The notes: generated from the sequence alone by a model not told the origin. A stretch of 64,000 nucleotides of DNA from Hyphomicrobiales bacterium (GCA_024236415.1 JACKKN010000015.1:1-64000); one strand, 5' to 3'; shown: positions 30,106 through 39,719, counted from the first letter of the stretch. Numbers and translations are program-made.

Positions 30106-30200
30106 TGACCCCGCCCTGACCGGGGGCCGGCGCCCGCCCCCCTTCCCAGCCAGGCGCCGGCAACCGGTCTGCCCGCGGATCCAACCGGGGTCTTAAAGGG

Positions 30201-30237
30201 GGAAAGGCGCCTCGGACGGGTCCGCGGGCGCCTTTCC
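30201..30237. terminator. Hairpin between the tad-like genes and recA
   Basis: An 11-bp outer stem (GGAAAGGCGCC, 30201-30211, with 30227-30237) encloses a second 5-bp stem CGGAC/GTCCG. It lies in the 345-bp convergent gap 30106-30450 and could stop transcription from both sides, although the T-tract is short. No gene is seen in the rest of the gap, which is very GC-rich. Confidence 0.55.
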
Positions 30238-30450
30238 GGATGCCGGCCCCGTGCCCCAGGCGGGGCCGGCGGCCTTTCGTTTGGGTGGGCCGCGCCGGCC
30301 CGTGGTGCGGCGGGCGGCGGCGCGCCGGGATGGTGCGCGCCGGGGTCACGGGCGGGATGGGAAGAACTCCGCCCGGGCGCGGCCCTGGGGTGTGGCCCTG
30401 GGATATGGCCCCGGGGTGTGGCCATGCGGTGCCGTATTGGCGGCCGCGGC

Positions 30451-31554
<1,104 letters not shown>

Positions 31555-31603
31555 TCCAACCCCTTATTCCATAGGCCACGTACCGATGCAATCTCCGGCC
31601 AAT

Positions 31604-31618
31604 GTACCGTTTTTGTTC
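31604..31618 (-). promoter_or_regulatory. Weak LexA-box candidate upstream of recA
   Basis: GTAC-N7-GTTC on the plus strand differs by one base from the alphaproteobacterial SOS box GTTC-N7-GTTC. It lies 50 bases before the recA start. A single match this short is weak evidence. Confidence 0.35.
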
Positions 31619-31691
31619 TCATGAGCAAGAGGTTTTTATAACTTATTGAAACAGAACGGAAATTCTCCCTGTATTCACGGAACGTTCCGGC

Positions 31692-31715
31692 GAAAAAGCG
31701 GCCCGCAACCGGGCC
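31692..31715 (-). terminator. Rho-independent terminator after cckA
   Basis: On the minus strand GGCCCG-GTTG-CGGGCC is followed by GCTTTTTC. It is 36 bases past the cckA stop and ends the flgB-to-cckA operon. Confidence 0.75.
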
Positions 31716-31750
31716 CGGCGCCATGGGCGGGCGGGGGAATCGGCGGCCCC

Positions 31751-34330
31751 TCAGGGGCCGGCCAGGACCTCCTTCACCTTGAGCGCCAGGTCGGTCAGGC
31801 TGAACGGCTTGGCCAGGAAATGGATGGTGCGGTCCTCGACCACGGCCTCGCCCACGGTCTCCTCGTCGTAGCCTGACATGAGGATCACCTTGACCCCGGG
31901 CATCTCCTGGCGGACCAGGCGGATCAGGGTGTGCCCGTCCATGCCCGGCATCACCACGTCCGACACGATCAGGTCGATGCCGCCGCCGTTGCCGCCACCG
32001 TTACCATTGCCGTCGCCGCGGTCCAGGAACTCCTTGCAGCGGTCCAGCGCCGCCTCGCCGTGCTCGGCCTCGATCACGGTGTAGCCCTTGTCGCGCAGGG
32101 CCCGGGCGCCGAACAGGCGCACCGCCTCTTCGTCCTCCACCAGCAGGATGGTGCCGCTGCCGGCCAGGTCGGCGCGGTTGACGTCGTCGGCCCAGGCCTG
32201 GGACGGCGGCGGCGGCTTGAGGCGCGCGTTGTCCAGGTCCGGCCGCCCCTGGGGCTCGGCGTAGGCGGGGAAGTAGAGGCTGAAGGTGGTGCCCTCGCCC
32301 AGCGCGCTGTCGACGAAGATGAAACCGCCGGTCTGGCGCACGATGCCATAGACCGTGGAAAGCCCCAGGCCGGTCCCCGCCCCCACCTCCTTGGTGGAGA
32401 AGAAGGGCTCGAAGATCTGCTCGATGTTCTCCTTGGCGATGCCGGTCCCGGTGTCCTCGACCATCACCTGCACGTAGTCGCCCGCCGGCACCTGGTCGTG
32501 GCCGCGGGCCATGGCCTCGGGGATGTTCACGTTGGCGCTGCGGATGGTCAGGGCGCCGCCGCGGGCCATGGCGTCGCGGGCGTTGACGGCCAGGTTGATC
32601 ACCACCTGGTCGAACTGCCCCGGGTCGGCGCGCACCGGCCACAGGTCGCGGCCCAGGTCCATGCGCAGCTCGATGGTCTCGCCGATCAGGCGGCGCAGCA
32701 GGTTGGACATGTCCGACAGGGCCTCGTTCACGTCCAGCACCACCGGCTGCAGCCGCTGCTTGCGCGAGAAGGCCAGCAACTGGCGCACCAGGTTGGTGGC
32801 CCGCTTGGCGTTGCGCTTGATGTGCATGATGTCGCCGTGCGACGGGTCCTTGGGCGGGTGGCGGGTCAGCAGCAGGTCGCAGAACCCGTTCATGGCCGTC
32901 AGCAGGTTGTTGAAGTCGTGCGCCACGCCGCCGGCCAGCTGGCCCACGGCCTGCATCTTCTGGGACTGGGAGAACTGCACCTCCAGGTGCTTCTGCTCGG
33001 TGGCGTCGATGACGTGCAGCAGGATCGCCGTGGCGCTGCCGTCGCCGCCGTCCACCGGGTTGGCGTGCAGGGTGGCGGCCAGCTCGCGCTCCTCGCCCAC
33101 GGGCAGGCGCACGTCCAGCTTGGCCGCCGGCATGGTGCCCATGACCAGCTTGGAGAGCTGGCCCTCGAAATCCTCGCGGTCCTCGCGCACCAGGCGCTCG
33201 CGGAACGGCCGCCCCACCACCCCGGCCCGGTGCAGGCCGGCCATCTTGAGGAAGGTGCGGTTGCACTCCACCACCTGGCCCGACAGGTCGAGCATGAGGA
33301 TGCCCACCGGGGCGCCGTCGAACAGGGTGTGCAGCATCTCGGCCGGGGTCGGGCCGTCGTCCTGGCCGCCGGCGGTCCACACCGCGTCGCGGAACACCAG
33401 CGACCGGGTGTAGGCCCCGGCCCGGCCCAGGCCGCCGCCCTCGGACTGGGCCAGGCAGGCGCGGAAGGTGTCGCCGTCGCGGGCCCGCAGGGTCACCTCG
33501 CCGTGGGATTCATGCTCGCCGCCGGGGCCGGCGCGGCGCACCGGCACGCTCTCTTCGGCGACCACGAAGTCGGCGAACAGGGCCTGGCCGTCGCACAGCT
33601 CCTCCACCGCCACGCCCAGCCAGCCGGCCAGGGTGCGGTTGGCGTACAGCACCCGGCCCTCGGCGTCGGCCGAGAAGAACCCGGCCGGCATGTTGTCGAC
33701 GAAGTCGGCCATGCGCGCCCGCTCGGCGTCGGCGTCGATGGCCGCCTGGCGCTCGCTGTCGATGTCCACCGCCCGCCACAGGGCGCAGTCGGCCGTGCCC
33801 GGCACCGGCGTCACCGACACGCGGCGCCATTCCAGGCCGCCCGCCGGCATGTGCACGGGCACCTCGGCCTCGTCCACCACCCCGGTGCGGGCGCAGTCCA
33901 CCAGGCGGGCGAAATCGTGGCGGCAGGCGCCGCCGCCGCCCACCAGGTCCGACAGGGCCGCGACCGAGTCCACTGGCCCGTCGGGCAGGGCGAACAGGCG
34001 GTGGAAGGCGGCGTTGGCGTAGACGAAGGAGCCGTCCTCGCGGGTGATCAGGCGCGCCTCGCGGCCGCCGTGGGCGGCGGCCAGCAGCATGCGCTCGACC
34101 GGGTCCAGGGTGCGCGTGCGGCCGACCGAGAAGCCGAACCCGAACAGGGCCCCGGCGGCCATGGTGCCCACCACCCCGGCGGCCATGGGGGCGATCCACA
34201 CCAGCCCGCCGGCCAGGGCCAGCGTGACCGCGGCGGCGGCGGCCCAGGCGCCCGGCCGCGTCAGCCAGCGCGCGGCCCGGCGCGGCTGCCAGCCGGCCGG
34301 GTTGGGCCGGATGCCGGAACCGCGGGTCAA
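31751..34330 (-). CDS. cckA: Hybrid histidine kinase CckA
   Basis: This 859-residue cell-cycle and developmental kinase feeds phosphate to ChpT and then CtrA, a master regulator that in alphaproteobacteria also controls flagellar genes. Two membrane segments lie in the first 62 residues, and PAS domains follow (about 80-440). The HisKA motif GGVAHDFNNLLTAMNGFCDL has the phospho-His near 468. HATPase boxes include VVINLAVNARDAM and EDTGTGIAKENIEQIFEPFF. A C-terminal receiver has its Asp near 790 (LIVSDVVMPGMDG). An unusual Gly/Asn-rich run (about 771-783) sits inside the receiver before that Asp. It overlaps flhB by 4 bases. Confidence 0.95.
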   Translation of the reverse strand: MTRGSGIRPNPAGWQPRRAARWLTRPGAWAAAAAVTLALAGGLVWIAPMAAGVVGTMAAGALFGFGFSVGRTRTLDPVERMLLAAAHGGREARLITREDGSFVYANAAFHRLFALPDGPVDSVAALSDLVGGGGACRHDFARLVDCARTGVVDEAEVPVHMPAGGLEWRRVSVTPVPGTADCALWRAVDIDSERQAAIDADAERARMADFVDNMPAGFFSADAEGRVLYANRTLAGWLGVAVEELCDGQALFADFVVAEESVPVRRAGPGGEHESHGEVTLRARDGDTFRACLAQSEGGGLGRAGAYTRSLVFRDAVWTAGGQDDGPTPAEMLHTLFDGAPVGILMLDLSGQVVECNRTFLKMAGLHRAGVVGRPFRERLVREDREDFEGQLSKLVMGTMPAAKLDVRLPVGEERELAATLHANPVDGGDGSATAILLHVIDATEQKHLEVQFSQSQKMQAVGQLAGGVAHDFNNLLTAMNGFCDLLLTRHPPKDPSHGDIMHIKRNAKRATNLVRQLLAFSRKQRLQPVVLDVNEALSDMSNLLRRLIGETIELRMDLGRDLWPVRADPGQFDQVVINLAVNARDAMARGGALTIRSANVNIPEAMARGHDQVPAGDYVQVMVEDTGTGIAKENIEQIFEPFFSTKEVGAGTGLGLSTVYGIVRQTGGFIFVDSALGEGTTFSLYFPAYAEPQGRPDLDNARLKPPPPSQAWADDVNRADLAGSGTILLVEDEEAVRLFGARALRDKGYTVIEAEHGEAALDRCKEFLDRGDGNGNGGGNGGGIDLIVSDVVMPGMDGHTLIRLVRQEMPGVKVILMSGYDEETVGEAVVEDRTIHFLAKPFSLTDLALKVKEVLAGP

Positions 34331-35397
34331 TTGGGCAACCTCCCCTTCAATCGCATGACGTATCCGATCACTTCCGCCACCGCCTGGTAATACTCGGCGG
34401 GGATTTCCTCGTCCAGTTCCACGGCCGCGTACAGGCCGCGCGCCAGGGGCGGGTTCTCGACCAGGGGCACGTCATGCTCCTCGGCGGTCTCGCGGATGCG
34501 CTGGGCCAGGCTGTCCACGCCCTTGGCCACCACGCGGGGCGCCGGCATGGTCTCCATCTTGTATTCCAACGCCACGGCGTAGTGGGTCGGGTTGGTGATC
34601 ACCACGTCGGCCTGGGGCACCGCGGCCATCATGCGCTGCTGCGCCCGCTCCTGGCGCAGGCGGCGGATGCGGGCCTTGACGTGGGGGTCGCCCTCGGCCT
34701 GCTTGTGCTCGTCCTTCACCTCCTGCTTGGTCATGCGCAGGTTCTTGTACTGGGTATAGCGCTGGTACATGAAGTCCAGCGCCGCGATCACCGTCATGAC
34801 CATGACCGTGGCCGCCGCGATCACCAGCGAGATGTCGTGCAGGCGGTCCAGCACCTGGGGCAGTTCCAGCATGGGCACGATGGCGATGTCGCTCATCATC
34901 GGGATGGCCAGGCCGAAGGCCACCACCGAGACGAGGCACAGCTTGATGATGCCCTTGGTGAACTCGACCAGGTTGTTGAGGGAGAACTTGCGCTTCAGCC
35001 CCTTGACGGGGTCGAAGCGTTCGAACTTGGGCTTCAGTCGGCTGGGCGCCCAGATCAGGCCGATCTGGCCGATCCCGGCGGCCAGGGCCAGGACGACCAT
35101 CAGCAGGAAGAAGGGCCCCAGGACCCCGGCCATGGTGGCCAGCGCCGTGTCCAGCAGGACGCGCATGCCGCCGCCGTCCAGGGTCACCTGGTGCAGGTTG
35201 GCCATCACCGACCGGCCCAGGCCGAACAGGTCCGACATCATGCCCGGGATCATGAACATCAGGGCCGCCGTGCCGCCGGCCAGCAGCACCCAGTTGTTGA
35301 CCTCCGTGGAGCGGGCGACCTCGCCCTGCTCGCGCGCCTTCTGGCGCTTCTTGGGTGTCGGTTCCTCTGTTTTTTGCGAGTCGTCCTGTTCGGCCAT
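34327..35397 (-). CDS. flhB: Flagellar export switch protein FlhB
   Basis: This 356-residue membrane component of the flagellar type III export gate switches substrate class after self-cleavage. The N-terminus PTPKKRQKAREQGEVARSTE is typical. Four membrane helices follow, then the cytoplasmic domain with the autocleavage motif NPTH (near 268-271) in VVITNPTHYAVALEYK, and a conserved tail with VDSLAQRIRETAEEHDVPLV. It lies between fliR and cckA, overlapping cckA by ATGA. Confidence 0.97.
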   Translation of the reverse strand: MAEQDDSQKTEEPTPKKRQKAREQGEVARSTEVNNWVLLAGGTAALMFMIPGMMSDLFGLGRSVMANLHQVTLDGGGMRVLLDTALATMAGVLGPFFLLMVVLALAAGIGQIGLIWAPSRLKPKFERFDPVKGLKRKFSLNNLVEFTKGIIKLCLVSVVAFGLAIPMMSDIAIVPMLELPQVLDRLHDISLVIAAATVMVMTVIAALDFMYQRYTQYKNLRMTKQEVKDEHKQAEGDPHVKARIRRLRQERAQQRMMAAVPQADVVITNPTHYAVALEYKMETMPAPRVVAKGVDSLAQRIRETAEEHDVPLVENPPLARGLYAAVELDEEIPAEYYQAVAEVIGYVMRLKGRLPN

Positions 35398-35403
35398 GGC
35401 GTC

Positions 35404-36165
35404 CTACGGGGTCAGGAATTGGCCGATCTTGTCGCCGAAGGCCGTCAGGAAGGCCATCATCATGGCCGACAGGGTCAGGCCCAGGACCATGATCTGCAGG
35501 GTGATCTGCACCGGCAGGCCGAAGAAGAACACGGGCAGGGCCGGCATCAGCCGCCCCAGCAGGCCCAGGCCCAGGTAGTAGGCCACGGCGGTGACCACGA
35601 ACGGCGCCGACATGCGCACCCCCAGGGCGAAGCTGTCGGCGGTCAGCCGCGCCACCGAATCGGCCATGTCGCCCACCGGCAGCAGGTGCCCCGGCACGAA
35701 CAGGACGTAGCTGTCCACCGCCGCACGCAGCATGGTGTGGTGCATGTCGGTGACGAAGATCAGCAACAGCCCGGTCACCGACAGGAAGCCGGCGATGGTC
35801 GAGCTCTGCTGCTCGGCCACCGGGTCCTGGACGAAGGCGTTGGCCATGGACGAGAAGTACGAGATCATGGTGCCCGCCGTCTGCAGGGCGCCGATCAGGA
35901 TGCGCGTCGCGGTGCCGATGAAGGCGCCGGCGGTGAACTCCACCAGCAGCACCATGAACAGCTGGATGCCGCTGTCGGGCAGAGGCGGCAGGCGGTCGGC
36001 CACCACCGGCAGGACCAGCAGCGACAGCGCCAGCCCCAGGGTCAGGCGGGCCAGCACCGGCACGTAGGCGGCGCTGAACCCGGGCATCAGCGCCATGGCC
36101 GTGCCCAGACGGGTGAACACCACCAGGAAGCCGTAGACGTTGGTGTTCAGAAGCTCCTGCAGCAT
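35404..36165 (-). CDS. fliR: Flagellar export protein FliR
   Basis: This is a 253-residue, multi-span inner-membrane protein of the export gate, starting NTNVYGFLVVFTRLGTAMAL and carrying PGFSAAYVPVLARLTLGLAL, both typical of FliR. It assembles with FliP and FliQ around the export channel. FliR and FlhB are separate here, 6 bases apart. FliP is encoded nearby on the opposite strand. Confidence 0.96.
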   Translation of the reverse strand: MLQELLNTNVYGFLVVFTRLGTAMALMPGFSAAYVPVLARLTLGLALSLLVLPVVADRLPPLPDSGIQLFMVLLVEFTAGAFIGTATRILIGALQTAGTMISYFSSMANAFVQDPVAEQQSSTIAGFLSVTGLLLIFVTDMHHTMLRAAVDSYVLFVPGHLLPVGDMADSVARLTADSFALGVRMSAPFVVTAVAYYLGLGLLGRLMPALPVFFFGLPVQITLQIMVLGLTLSAMMMAFLTAFGDKIGQFLTP

Positions 36166-36175
36166 GCCGCGCGCC

Positions 36176-36442
36176 CTACCCCAGGGCGACGATGCGGTCG
36201 AACAGGGAGGCCGAGAATTCCAGCACCGTGGTCATCATGAACGGCAGGAACACGACGATGGCCAGGAAGATAACCAGGATCTTGGGCACGAAGGTAAGGG
36301 TCATTTCCTGGACCTGGGTCAGGGCCTGGAACAGGGCGATGATCAGGCCCACCACCAAGCCCGCCAGCATGATCGGGCCGGCGGTCTTGATCACCACCCA
36401 CAGGGCCTCGCGCCCGACTTCCAGGACGGCGACTTCGTTCAT
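36176..36442 (-). CDS. fliQ: Flagellar export protein FliQ
   Basis: This 88-residue protein has two membrane hairpin helices (LWVVIKTAGPIMLAGLVVGL and LVIFLAIVVFLPFMMTTVLE) and the conserved segment FQALTQVQEMTLTFVPKI between them. FliQ forms part of the FliPQR core. Length and spacing in the operon are normal for the family. Confidence 0.96.
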   Translation of the reverse strand: MNEVAVLEVGREALWVVIKTAGPIMLAGLVVGLIIALFQALTQVQEMTLTFVPKILVIFLAIVVFLPFMMTTVLEFSASLFDRIVALG

Positions 36443-36505
36443 GGGGCCTCCCGGGCCGGGCCGCGCGCGGGCGCCGTTCTGGCGGGCGCCGCCGATGCCG
36501 ATGCC

Positions 36506-36832
36506 CTACATGGGCATCTTGATGATTTCGCGATAGGCCTCCAGGACCTTGTCGCGCACGGCCACCACCGTGCGCAGGGTGACCTCGGCCTCGGCCACTG
36601 CCGTGACCACCTGGTTCAGGTCGGCCTTGTCGTTGATGGCGGCCATGGAGAGCTGCTCGCCGCGCTGGCCGATCTTCACCGCCTCGTCCATGGCGCCGCG
36701 CACCAGGGCGGCGAACTCGCCGCCGCCGGGCGCGCCCTCGCGCGCCTCCAGGGGCGGGCGGTCGAAGCCGCGCGCCGCCTTGGCATAGGCGCCGGCGGCG
36801 GCGGCGATGTTCTTTGCGATCATGTCGGCCAT
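36506..36832 (-). CDS. fliE: Flagellar hook-basal body complex protein FliE
   Basis: This 108-residue protein joins the MS ring to the proximal rod. The C-terminal half is diagnostic: AAINDKADLNQVVTAVAEAE, then VTLRTVVAVRDKVLEAYREI. It lies between flgC and fliQ, the usual order in alphaproteobacterial flgBC-fliE operons. Confidence 0.95.
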   Translation of the reverse strand: MADMIAKNIAAAAGAYAKAARGFDRPPLEAREGAPGGGEFAALVRGAMDEAVKIGQRGEQLSMAAINDKADLNQVVTAVAEAEVTLRTVVAVRDKVLEAYREIIKMPM

Positions 36833-36848
36833 GTGCGGGGCCCCTTGC

Positions 36849-37259
36849 CTAGCGGAGGATCTCGATGGTGCTGGACAGCATCGCCTTGGACGAGCGGATG
36901 ACGTTCAGGTTGGCCTCGTAGGACCGCTGCGCCTCGCGCATGTCCATCATCTCGACCAGGGTGTTGACGTTGGGCGCCAGCACGTAGCCGTCGGCGTCGG
37001 CGGCCGGGTGCGAGGGCTCGAACCGCTTCTCGAACCCGGACTTGTCGGGCCGCACCTTGTCCACCCGCACGGTGTCCAGTCCCAGGGTGCGGTCCAGCTC
37101 GTTCTTGAAGGTGATCACCTTGCGCTGGTACGGCCGCTCGCCCGGCTTGGTGGGCAGGGAATCGGCGTTGGCGATGTTCTCGGAGATGACGCGCAGGCGC
37201 GTGCCCTGGGCCTTGAGGCCGGCCGACGAGATGCGCAGGGTCTTGAGGATGTCGTCCAT
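36849..37259 (-). CDS. flgC: Flagellar basal-body rod protein FlgC
   Basis: This 136-residue rod protein has the N-terminal rod signature LRISSAGLKAQGTRLRVISE, then NIANADSLPTKPGERPYQRK, and the C-terminal helix VNTLVEMMDMREAQRSYEAN. It is exported through the flagellar gate and polymerises in the proximal rod with FlgB. Spacing to flgB is 20 bases. Confidence 0.97.
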   Translation of the reverse strand: MDDILKTLRISSAGLKAQGTRLRVISENIANADSLPTKPGERPYQRKVITFKNELDRTLGLDTVRVDKVRPDKSGFEKRFEPSHPAADADGYVLAPNVNTLVEMMDMREAQRSYEANLNVIRSSKAMLSSTIEILR

Positions 37260-37279
37260 GGTCGCCTATCCGTCCGCGC

Positions 37280-37684
37280 CTAGCCCTTGCCGATGGCGAT
37301 GCGGATCATGTTCAGGTGCTTCTTGTACAGTTCCGAGGTCAGCTTGTGGGCGGCGCCGGTCTCGTTCAGCTTGCCCATCTGCTCCTCCAGGATCACGGCG
37401 TTGCCGGCCGGCGCCGTCTCGAAGGGGCGGCGCTCGGTCTCCTCGGCGAAGTCCCGGATGCGCTTGCGCCGGCCGCCCTGGTGCCCGGGCTGGGACACGG
37501 CCATGTTCAGCTCCGCCCCCTCGCGCCGCACCAGCTCGCGGAACTGGAAGGCGCGCAGGTCCTTGGGCCGGTACCCGGGCGAATCGGCGTTGGCGATGTT
37601 CTGCGCCACCACTTCCTGGCGCTGCGCCAGCCAGGCCAGGCGCTTCTTCACCATGCCGAACAGGGTCAGCTTGTTCAGGTCCAT
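37280..37684 (-). CDS. flgB: Flagellar basal-body rod protein FlgB
   Basis: This 134-residue proximal-rod protein is first in the flgB-flgC-fliE-fliQ-fliR-flhB-cckA operon. The N-terminal motif QRQEVVAQNIANADSPGYRP is diagnostic, and the C-terminal helix is HKLTSELYKKHLNMIRIAIG. ATG 37684 gives the usual beginning; GTG at 37690 has the slightly better ribosome-site spacing. Transcription starts in the 223-bp divergent gap towards the fhlB-like gene. Confidence 0.95.
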   Translation of the reverse strand: MDLNKLTLFGMVKKRLAWLAQRQEVVAQNIANADSPGYRPKDLRAFQFRELVRREGAELNMAVSQPGHQGGRRKRIRDFAEETERRPFETAPAGNAVILEEQMGKLNETGAAHKLTSELYKKHLNMIRIAIGKG

Positions 37685-37907
37685 CGTCACCGCTTTCCTT
37701 GGTTGGGCGGGCGTCCAGGGGGTCAGTATCCCCGGCTCCCCTTAAGATTCGGTAAAGCATGGCGATGCGCCCGTAATGAATTGATTTTAAAATATTAATT
37801 CCGCGATTTGCCGCTCTCGCCGGCGGCCGGCTTAAGGGTTTCTTAAGCTTAATTGCCCAGACTGGCGCGCAGTTGAAACCCCCACCGCCAACCAAGGATC
37901 TCCGGCC

Positions 37908-38243
37908 CTGAACGACGCCGACGACCGCGATGACGGCCCCCAGGGCGAGCCCGGCGACGGCAAGGTTCCGGTCGCCGTCGCGCTGGACTACGACCCGGCG
38001 GCGGACCGGGCGCCCCGGGTGGTGGCCGGCGGCCGCGGCGCCATCGCCGAGCAGATCCTGGCCATCGCCTTCGCCCACGACGTCAAGGTGCGCGAGGACG
38101 CCGACCTGGCCGAGCTGCTGAGCGCCATCGACATCGACAGCGAAATCCCCGTCGAGGCCTTCGCCGCGGTGGCCGAGATCCTGGCCTACGTGTACCGCGC
38201 CAACGGCGCGCCGGCGGCCGACCCCGGCGGCGCGGCGCCATGA
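37908..38243 (+). CDS. FhlB-like protein (FlhB cytoplasmic-domain homologue), probable CTG start
   Basis: The 111-residue protein matches the FlhB C-terminal domain alone: VAVALDYDPAADRAPRVVAG, then GRGAIAEQILAIAFAHDVKV and EIPVEAFAAVAEILAYVYRA. Such FhlB-like proteins occur in flagellar loci and may act with or in place of the FlhB tail; the NPTH cleavage motif is absent. No ATG or GTG in frame precedes the conserved ALDYDP. The only well-placed start is CTG at 37908, nine bases after AAGGA; the first GTG (38019) would remove conserved sequence. It overlaps the next gene by ATGA. Confidence 0.75.
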   Translation: MNDADDRDDGPQGEPGDGKVPVAVALDYDPAADRAPRVVAGGRGAIAEQILAIAFAHDVKVREDADLAELLSAIDIDSEIPVEAFAAVAEILAYVYRANGAPAADPGGAAP

Positions 38244-38512
38244 GCGCCCGGGCCGAATTCGACGCCGAGGCCGGCCGGGTGGCCGACCTGATCGCCGACG
38301 CGCGGCGCCGGGTGGCGGCCGGCGAGTCGGTGGACCTGGTGCGCATGCCGATCCAGGTGGCGCACCTGTGCGAGCTGGCCCTGGCGGCGCCGGCGGACGA
38401 CCGCCCGGACCTGCGCGCCGTGCTGGACGCCCTGATGGTGGACCTGGACGCCCTGACCGCCGACCTGACGGCCCAGGAGGAATCCCGGGCCGGAGGCGGC
38501 GGCGAACCGTGA
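38240..38512 (+). CDS. Small hypothetical protein in the fhlB-fliO operon
   Basis: This 90-residue acidic, helical protein (FDAEAGRVADLIADARRRVA, LVRMPIQVAHLCELALAA, VLDALMVDLDALTADLTAQE) has no family I recognise. The ATGA overlap with the fhlB-like gene and the 10-base gap to fliO place it in a flagellar export operon. Its all-helical, chaperone-like size would suit an export chaperone or FliO-associated factor, but nothing in the sequence proves this. Confidence 0.65.
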   Translation: MSARAEFDAEAGRVADLIADARRRVAAGESVDLVRMPIQVAHLCELALAAPADDRPDLRAVLDALMVDLDALTADLTAQEESRAGGGGEP

Positions 38513-38522
38513 GGGCCCGGCC

Positions 38523-38861
38523 GTGGAGGTGACCGAATACCTGCGGTTCGTCCTGGCGCTGGTCTTCGTGCTGGCCCTGGTGGGCGTGCTGGCGGTGGTG
38601 GCGCGACGCCTGGGTGTGGGTTACGCCGCCGCCGGGCGGACCAGCCGCAACCGGCGCCTGGGCATCGTCGAGATATTGCCCATGGACGGCAAGCGGCGCC
38701 TGGTCCTGGTCAGCCGCGACGGGGTCGAGCACCTGCTGTTGCTGGGCGCCGCGTCGGAGACGGTGGTCGAGGGCAACATCACCCCGCCGCCGGCCTTCGC
38801 CGACGCCCTGGCCGGTTCCGCCACGGGCGGCCCGCCGGAAAAGCGGGAGCCGACCCTGTGA
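38523..38861 (+). CDS. fliO: Flagellar biosynthesis protein FliO
   Basis: This 112-residue membrane protein has one helix (FVLALVFVLALVGVLAVVA, about 9-27) and a small cytoplasmic domain, GIVEILPMDGKRRLVLVSRD followed by VEHLLLLG, diagnostic of FliO. It assists assembly of the FliP ring. It begins with GTG; its stop overlaps the GTG of fliP (GTGA). Confidence 0.9.
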   Translation: MEVTEYLRFVLALVFVLALVGVLAVVARRLGVGYAAAGRTSRNRRLGIVEILPMDGKRRLVLVSRDGVEHLLLLGAASETVVEGNITPPPAFADALAGSATGGPPEKREPTL

Positions 38862-39607
38862 CCCGGCGCCTGCTGCTGCCGGCGCTGCTGCTCGCCGTCC
38901 TGGCCTTCCTGCCCCTGGCCGCCGACCCGGCGGCGGCCCAGAGCCTGAGCCTGGACCTGGGCGACGGCGACTCGTCGTCGACCGGCCGCATCGTCCAGCT
39001 GCTGGCGCTGATGACCGTGCTCAGCCTGGCGCCTGGCATCCTGATCATGGTCACGTCCTTCACCCGCATCGTGATCGTGCTGTCCTTCGTGCGCACGGCC
39101 ATGGGCACGCAACAGTCGCCGCCCAACCAGGTGCTGGTCAGCCTGGCCCTGTTCCTGACCATGTTCGTGATGATGCCGACCTTCGAGCAGTCCTACCAGC
39201 AGGGGATCAAGCCCCTGATCGAGGGCCAGATCGACGAGTTTCAGGCCTTCGACCGCTCGGTGGCGCCCCTGCGCACCTTCATGATGGGCCACGTGCGCGA
39301 ACAGGACCTGGCCCTGTTCGTGGAGTTCGCCAAGGTGCCCGAGGAGGAGGTGCGCCGCGAGGTGCCCCTGCGGGTGCTGATCCCGGCCTTCATGATCAGC
39401 GAGATCCGCCGCGCCTTCGAGATCGGCTTCCTGATCTTCCTGCCGTTCCTGATCATCGACATGGTGGTGGCCTCGGTGCTCATGTCCATGGGCATGATGA
39501 TGCTGCCGCCGATCATCATCGCCCTGCCCTTCAAGATCATCTTCTTCGTGCTGGTGGACGGCTGGTACATGGTGGTGGGCAGCCTGGTGCGCAGTTTCGG
39601 CGGCTGA
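38858..39607 (+). CDS. fliP: Flagellar export protein FliP
   Basis: This 249-residue core channel protein of the export gate has a cleavable signal-like N-terminus (LLLPALLLAVLAFLPLAADP), as FliP proteins usually do. The family motifs are FTRIVIVLSFVRTAMGTQQS, PPNQVLVSLALFLTMFVMMP and VLIPAFMISEIRRAFEIGFL. GTG start after GGGAG. A hairpin CGGCCATG/CATGGCCG (39637-39661) follows the stop and may end the transcript, although there is no T-run. Confidence 0.96.
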   Translation: MTRRLLLPALLLAVLAFLPLAADPAAAQSLSLDLGDGDSSSTGRIVQLLALMTVLSLAPGILIMVTSFTRIVIVLSFVRTAMGTQQSPPNQVLVSLALFLTMFVMMPTFEQSYQQGIKPLIEGQIDEFQAFDRSVAPLRTFMMGHVREQDLALFVEFAKVPEEEVRREVPLRVLIPAFMISEIRRAFEIGFLIFLPFLIIDMVVASVLMSMGMMMLPPIIIALPFKIIFFVLVDGWYMVVGSLVRSFGG

Positions 39608-39682
39608 ACTCCCCCGATTCCGGCGTTCTTTCCCCTCGGCCATGCGGGACGGACATGGCCGACCGCCGGCATTAACACACCA

Positions 39683-39698
39683 TATTCAATGTTGAATA
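39683..39698. promoter_or_regulatory. 16-bp palindrome upstream of hsp20
   Basis: TATTCAA and TTGAATA face each other around TG. The palindrome lies in the AT-rich part of the hsp20 promoter region and may be an operator. It is not a CIRCE element, and no sigma32 promoter can be assigned with confidence. Confidence 0.4.
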
Positions 39699-39719
39699 CA
39701 TTATCATATTTATTGTTAG

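Noticed and set aside
37850..37880. Possible sigma54 promoter (TGGCGCGCAGTTGA) before the fhlB-like gene
   Set aside because: The -24 to -12 spacing is one base short and the -12 GC is absent.
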